From Chaunax sp. Z400 (Eukaryota; Chordata; Actinopteri; Lophiiformes; Chaunacidae): a stretch of 64,000 nt of DNA. The DNA lies in assembly GCA_037577475.1 (NCBI GenBank), contig CM075201.1, positions 11,637,501 to 11,701,500 on the forward strand, in the 5' to 3' direction. Of this stretch, positions 58,159 through 64,000 are shown piece by piece. A program made the translations under genes and the position numbers. The stretch's first letter is position 1, and every line of letters begins with the position of its first letter. The notes under the pieces were generated by a model, which saw nothing but the letters and a program-made list of their open reading frames with translations, searched no databases and was not told the DNA's origin.

Positions 58159-61100
58159 TCTATTTCATGTGAATACATGTTTAACAGTATAGCACCTGTT
58201 TAAAGTCATTGATATGTCTCTGATCAGCATTTTTTTATAGGCTTTTGTTGTGATTTGGTCTGGAAACTACTTCCTTATTGTTCTAGTTTTAATGAATGGT
58301 GTTGGTGGAGGTTTGAGCTCTCTGAGTCCTTTCACTTTATCATTATATTAAGTTCACTTTAGTCCTTTTGTCAAGATTAGCTAACGAGTTGTCATTCAGC
58401 CTTACAAACAACCATTCACATTCACGCCTACGGTCGATCACATAAGAGAAGGTTTATTGATAAATGTGATGTAGCAGAGGTCAGTGGCAACTATTAACCA
58501 TGTATGCTGTCTGTATTGCTTATGACTGACATAAAGTCAACATCTGTTAATTACACTGACCTAAACTGTTGAGGTTTTATTGTTTTAAACCCCCAATCAT
58601 GTCCATCAGACCCAGTGGGTGGGTAAAAAAACTTTAAAACTATTCATCTCTGCCCTGAGAGCTTCCCAAGTATTGAACCCTTCACTCATCAGCTCAGCAT
58701 TCGTCTCTTGAACGTGTTGATTATTTCTGATGATGAGCTCTTTGACAGCTGCTCTGTTCATTCATGAATATATAATCAGCAGAGGGTTGAATGTCCCCTG
58801 ATTATTCCCTTGGGGATATCTCTGAAACAAACTCTGTCACTGTAATACCCATATCGGCCACCATATGTCAGCAACAGTCTACTGTAGGGGTTCAATCCTC
58901 ACCTATGGAGCATTAATGCAGCACTAGTTACCTGATCTTGGCTAAGAAAAACTAAAGCACAACATCCTACAAACAACAACCTGTACACTTAGATATTTGT
59001 ATGGATTAAACACATGAGATATAACATGTTAATTAATGAGCTTTAATCCATATTCAAGTCACAAAAACAATGTCAGTGTATGCAGTGGATACAGAAAAAG
59101 ACCCATATTTTTTAAATGTCTATATGTTTAGCATTAGGTTAGCAGAGGTATCATGGAAGGAGCTGGGGTCGGGCTGAGGGTAGGGAGAAGAGTCTGGAGG
59201 CAGTCGCTGACTGAGTTACTGTTTGGAGATCTTCAACTGATCAAGCCTGTGCTGGAAGGTCAGATCAGCGGTCCTCTCTGTCCAGCAGATCAGGCTCGCT
59301 CGTCGTAAAATATGAGCTCACCTGTGTTACTCCAAACCAGGTGCTGGATCTCCTCTGTCCTCTGGGCCTGCAGAGTCGACAACTGAGACAGAAGGGACTT
59401 GATCTCCAATGCCTCTATCCGATCTCCTCATCAGTCCTGCATATGACAGCCTGCAATTGCCTCGAATAAAAACAACTCAAATAACAAGTAACAAATCACA
59501 CCACAGACCATAAGATAAGATAAGATAAGATAAGATAATAAGATGAAAAGATAAGATAAGATAAGGTAATAATTATTTGTTTTATGAAAAACCTTTTGAA
59601 ACATTTTAACTGGGCCACCAGCTCTAAAAAAGCTAAAAAAAAATTTTTTTTTAAAAGTGCTATATTTTGGAGCAAAAGCAGTTTTACAGTCATCTTGTGC
59701 CAAAAGTAGGTCAAAGGTTAAAGGTCTTGTGCCAAAAGTAGGTCAAAGGTTAAACACAATTTTGGAGATACTTCAGATACGTGGAAAATGTGGGAAATGT
59801 GGAAACTGGAGAGCTGTACTTTATGGCAAATAGACATCGTATACCAAAGACACCAAAATATGAAATTCTGGGGCTAATGTGCATATATTTGTCAATACAT
59901 TTGATAAATTTCTCATTTTTGTTTTTTATACTACTCATTTCAACTGTGTTTTTACTTTTAATTCTTCGAGTTCTGACCCATTTCGACAGTAGTTTTAGGG
60001 TAATTCAAATTTACGAGGTTTACAAAAGGCAACAGTAAGGAGAATACAACAGGTAGGCGGGTCTTTTTCTTTTTCTTATCAACTATTGGTTTATTTCTTC
60101 TTCTTCTTTTTAAATCGAAGTTTTATGACAACCAGTATATGCAACACCTAATCGTTTGGCATCCTTGAACTTAAGGGTAAGTAATTAATATATATATGTA
60201 TATACATTGATTTATCTAGTTAAACAGCGTGATTGATAATTAGTAGTTACTAGACAATTCTGAGAAATTTCTCAGTCGGATACGCTATTTACACCCTGGG
60301 TACATTATTTTGCTAAATTGCTTTTGTGTGCTGCATGTGAAAATTCCTTCCACTGAACCGTCGTTAGTAAAAAAAATAAACCTACAACCTCGCTAACATT
60401 ATTGGGACGGTCGCCATGATATAGATGTGGTCATCGTGTTAAGATGATTTAGAGTGGTTAACTTAACTTACTATTGGTCATTCTTTAATGTCCAGAGAAG
60501 CTGAACTTACAGCGCTACAATTATCGGCGTTTTTTTCACGTTCAATGTGAAAAATGATCGAAATGACAAATTACCAGCTTCCATTCAATAAACGTGTATA
60601 AAGTTGCCTGGCGCTATGACTCATATCAATTGCAGCGTCGTAGAAGTATTGGGACGTTTTGTCAAAATTGAATATGAAGCTTTTTGTCTTGGCGTTTATG
60701 TTTGGTTACGAATGGAAGAGAGGACGTCAGGGAGTAGATAGAGGTCAAAGGTGACGCTCAGCACAGCTGGCAAGTGGCACAGATGTGTCCTTAATACATA
60801 ATATTGTATTTTTTCAATGCAATCCGGTTTCCTGCTAATGTAATTTTAAAAATGTTATAATTCACTAAAATGTTGCATTTCTGAAAACCCGGACCACTCC
60901 AAGTGCCCAGTCCCGAATTATAGGCATTGTCATCTGGCCACACTAGTCTAAACCTATCTGCTACACAGACTCAGTTCTATCCATGGATATTTAAAACACT
61001 GTTGCAGTGCAGTGTGGCCTATTTTGATGCAGACATGCCAAGCAAACTGAAATTGCTTTACTAATTTATTGTTGGCTAATAATAAAAATATTGCTGTCTA

Positions 61101-61190
61101 CACATTTCAGTGTATTTAATTTTAGATATTGTAATACTTATTCACAATTGTGTGATGTTTTATATGTGAATTGAATGTGTTGAGCCTGTC

Positions 61191-61399
61191 AAAGACAAAT
61201 TTCTGTCACTGATGGGACAGACAATAAAGATTATCTATCTATCTATGTATCTATCTATCGATCTATTTCTGTCACTGATGGGACAGACAATAAAGATTAT
61301 CCATCTATCTATCTATGTATCTATCTATCTATTTCTGTCACTGATGGGGCAGACAATAAAGATTATCTATGTATCTATCTATCTATCTATCTATTTATT
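61191..61399 (+). repeat. Three tandem LINE-tail-like units with TATC tracts (contig 5)
   Basis: Copy of 43578-43790 with one fewer TATC in the last tract. Confidence 0.8.
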
Positions 61400-61469
61400 A
61401 CTGTTGTATAGGAATTTTAAAACATTTTCTCTTTTTACCAGATAAAGAACTAACTTAAGCAGTGTCCCC

Positions 61470-63048
61470 ATGCTGAGATTGTGTGCACCACCTCTGCAAA
61501 ACATAGGTAAGTTCATATTTTTGTTTATCTGTTATCATATCATATCATTTGCTCTTTTTTTTCTTCTTTCAGTGACGTGTGTGTGGCAGTGCAAACACTG
61601 TGATGCCAGAGAGAGTAGTAGATACAAATTACTTAAACATTATAAATTACATCATATGTGTAAACTGTCCATGCACAATTAAGGCGTGAAGTGGACTCAC
61701 CACACATGTCTATAAAGCTCATTCATCTCAGCTTACACAGACAGCTTCCAATTCAGTATTATTATTACACAGGCACAAGAACAGGAATATAATGGCAAAT
61801 CAAATATTATAGTGTGGACCAGTTGTTTCTGTCCTCACCGATATAGTGATCAAACAACTAGTAATTCATTGTTGTGCATTGTTAATGTTTTTCAGATCGA
61901 TAAGGAGTTCCTGCACATTTCAACTGTACCTATGCTGTCTACATTCTTTGCTGAGCTCGACCGGTACTCTCCACGCATGATGGTGATCTTTCCATGCAAA
62001 GGTGGGGCGGCTGGAAGAAAAATAAGACGGTTCATGGCGGCCATCTCCAAGGTTTGTATTTCAATATTGTCGGGATGACTTTTGCCTCTTTCACAAAATA
62101 TTCACAAAATTATATTTTTGATCAATAATCATCAGTAATGCTTATATAATAACTAAGTGGTTAATAGCAAATAATAAAAAGGCTAGAGCAGTCTGGTGAG
62201 TTCAGAAAATGACATCACTTTACTGTAGTGCAGCCTTTAAAACCAGGAAAAGACAAAACATGTCATATTACAATCTCCTAAATCCCAGACAGTATCTAGT
62301 CTCTTATCACATTACTGATATATCAATATGTTGCCCAGCCCTAGTGCTATGATTATGCAGGGTTTTACTTCAAAACTCTTTAAACATGCATTATACTGAT
62401 TATATCAGCCTCAGCCAGAGATGAGTAAGTAATTGGTAAAATCACATGGTGAATGTTTTTTGATAAGAATGAAAACCACCATGCACATGTGAGGTTGCCT
62501 CATTTCGTGTCTGATTTAGTCGAGATCTTGTATAGATGTTGAGTTCTTGCCTTTTGGAGACTGAGAACAAAGTATTGTCGATCACATAACTATTCTCCAG
62601 ACCTGAAACATTTGCAGTTTGCCGTCAAGAATGCACAGTTTGTTCATTCTTTTCAAACTGAGACTGTAGACTGAGACTGAAGGCAGACTCAGAAAATGTA
62701 TTTACTGTCATATTTGACCTCACAGAACACCGAGGCCAACGCTTCCATGGAGCAAACTGTGATGGGAGTGTATGTCATACAAAAGGAAGGTGTGGAGCCT
62801 GGAGATGACGTAGAGGACATCGGTATCCTCATAGAAGGTGTGATGCTCCTCAGTGACTTGGGGAACTTTGGGATGGCTGGTTCTGTTATTTGATACACAC
62901 TTTGAACCTGCACTACCCACCAGAGCACAAATGCACTTTTGAAGTGCTGCAGAAGATTCTTCTAAATCTTGATGGGCAAAGGTTGTTGTCCAAGGCAAAA
63001 TTCATGCAAGAGTCCGGAAAGACTATTTTAAGACTGTTTTCTTACTGA
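61470..63048 (+). pseudogene. Teleost multicopy C2H2-family gene, decayed (contig 5)
   Basis: Copy of 43861-45439. Exons are 61470-61506, 61573-61682 (ending TAA after the zinc finger), 61896-62051 and 62726-63048 (with the same frameshift). It carries the contig 4 base (G, Gly) at the position where contig 3 has A (Glu) before NFGMAG. Confidence 0.68.
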
Positions 63049-64000
63049 GCATATTTTATTTTATTATTTTATTTCATTATATCATGGATGTTGAATGTTA
63101 TAAACCTTAAACGACAGACAGTCTGTACATTTTGCACTACTGTTTTATAAGTTCTATAGCCTCCTATGCATTACTGTAAATGGAAAGATTATGAGCAAAC
63201 TCTTTTTCACCTTAAAATATACATATGCACTTTGCTTAGTATTTCTTCTCTTGTCCCCGGGTGTCAGTGCTCTCGACCGGTCAACGCCTCGGATACACTT
63301 GTGCAGAAGTGGAACCAGACAGGATACACCCCAGAGCAACCTCAATGTTTGGGTGAGAGAAGCACACAGTGATCTCCAGTGTGATGTGGGAATCACACCC
63401 ACACTCAAATGAATAGGATGTGTTGAGCAAACAGACGCCATCAGACATTTTCTTAATATACTTCTACTCTTACGTTAACTCACCAGTTCAAACGTATGAA
63501 ATGAGATACATTAACACTACTGCAACAATTTGCAGCTACTTAAAGCACCACCATAAGCATGTCTGGGCTGCTACCAATACTGGAAGAAGAACAAGACAAG
63601 AAGAGTTAAAAAACAGAGTCTGCTATGATGTGGCTTTACTCAGACTTCATGCCAAATGAAGTAACACCTCCTAAGTCCTCGGCCCTGGAAACCTACTATT
63701 AGCTCAGAATCATGTGGTTTTTTCATCAGTAATTAATGATTTATTAACAAATATATTATTTTCCATCATGGTGACTCCAGATCTGTTTTATTCTAGATAT
63801 AACTCCTTATCTGTCATAGATAGATCAAATCCATTTGAATGACTCTGAACCTGCATCATCTCAGCTACATAGTGGTGTCAGTGTCATGTCTCTGCTCCTC
63901 TCTGTTACTGTGACCCAATACATATCGCCCCCTTCAAAATACATATTATATATCATCGCCCAGATCCCAGTCCCAGTCCTTAGCCTATAATCCCCCCCGA
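63049..64000. other. Non-coding end of window (copy of 45440-46391)
   Basis: No gene recognised. The copy continues to the last base of the window. Confidence 0.5.

Noticed and set aside
1..64000. CRISPR arrays, bacterial operons, integrated viral genes
   Set aside because: None seen. The repeats are eukaryotic micro/minisatellites or large duplications, and genes are split by GT-AG introns.

Overview
The window is teleost fish genomic DNA. The evidence is vertebrate multi-exon genes with GT-AG introns, a tRNA-derived teleost SINE, L1-like LINE remnants, CA/TATC/GATAA microsatellites and a multicopy fish-type C2H2 gene family. No bacterial operon, CRISPR array, virus or rRNA/tRNA gene is visible.

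Layout. Four runs of exactly 100 N (2132-2231, 18151-18250, 35212-35311, 53575-53674) divide the window into five contigs. Nearly everything occurs two or three times. Contig 2 (6322-18150) is mirrored by contig 3 (23383-35211; position x pairs with 41533-x). Contig 1 (1-2131) mirrors 6730-8860 and equals 32673-34803. Contig 3 (18251-26590) equals contig 4 (45007-53574) with a few indels. Contig 5 (53675-64000) equals contig 4 (36191 to about 46391). Every copy starts or stops at an N gap or the window edge, as dovetailing, unmerged or mis-oriented contigs would. Collapsed, the 64 kb represents about 31 kb of unique sequence, so the giant palindrome is probably an assembly product; a genuine ampliconic palindrome cannot be excluded from sequence alone.

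Collapsed gene order, in the orientation of contigs 4 and 3: a decayed member of a teleost C2H2 gene family (+); an orphan first exon of a tmem47-like gene (-); one doublecortin-domain exon (+); seven pcca exons (+) that lack the N-terminal half and the biotin-carrier domain; a cep164-like gene (+) made of repeated acidic/helical/WW exon cassettes, with an upstream X-box and YY1-type site; a LINE fragment; and five vigilin (KH-domain) exons (+). Most genes are partial, so the locus looks like a mosaic of gene fragments.

Most interesting biology. (i) In contig 2 the cep164-like cassette is tandemly duplicated. The two copies of one 112-bp exon differ at 11 positions, all amino-acid changing, while about 856 bp of flanking intron differ at about 4 positions, which suggests diversifying selection. 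(ii) The cep164-like array (313 codons, intact) ends in phase 0 directly upstream of phase-0 vigilin exons on the same strand (289 codons, intact), so a WW/KH chimeric transcript of about 602 codons is possible. (iii) The pcca fragment keeps an open frame but lacks its biotin attachment region. (iv) A SINE is present in contigs 2 and 3 and absent from an otherwise matching site in contig 4.
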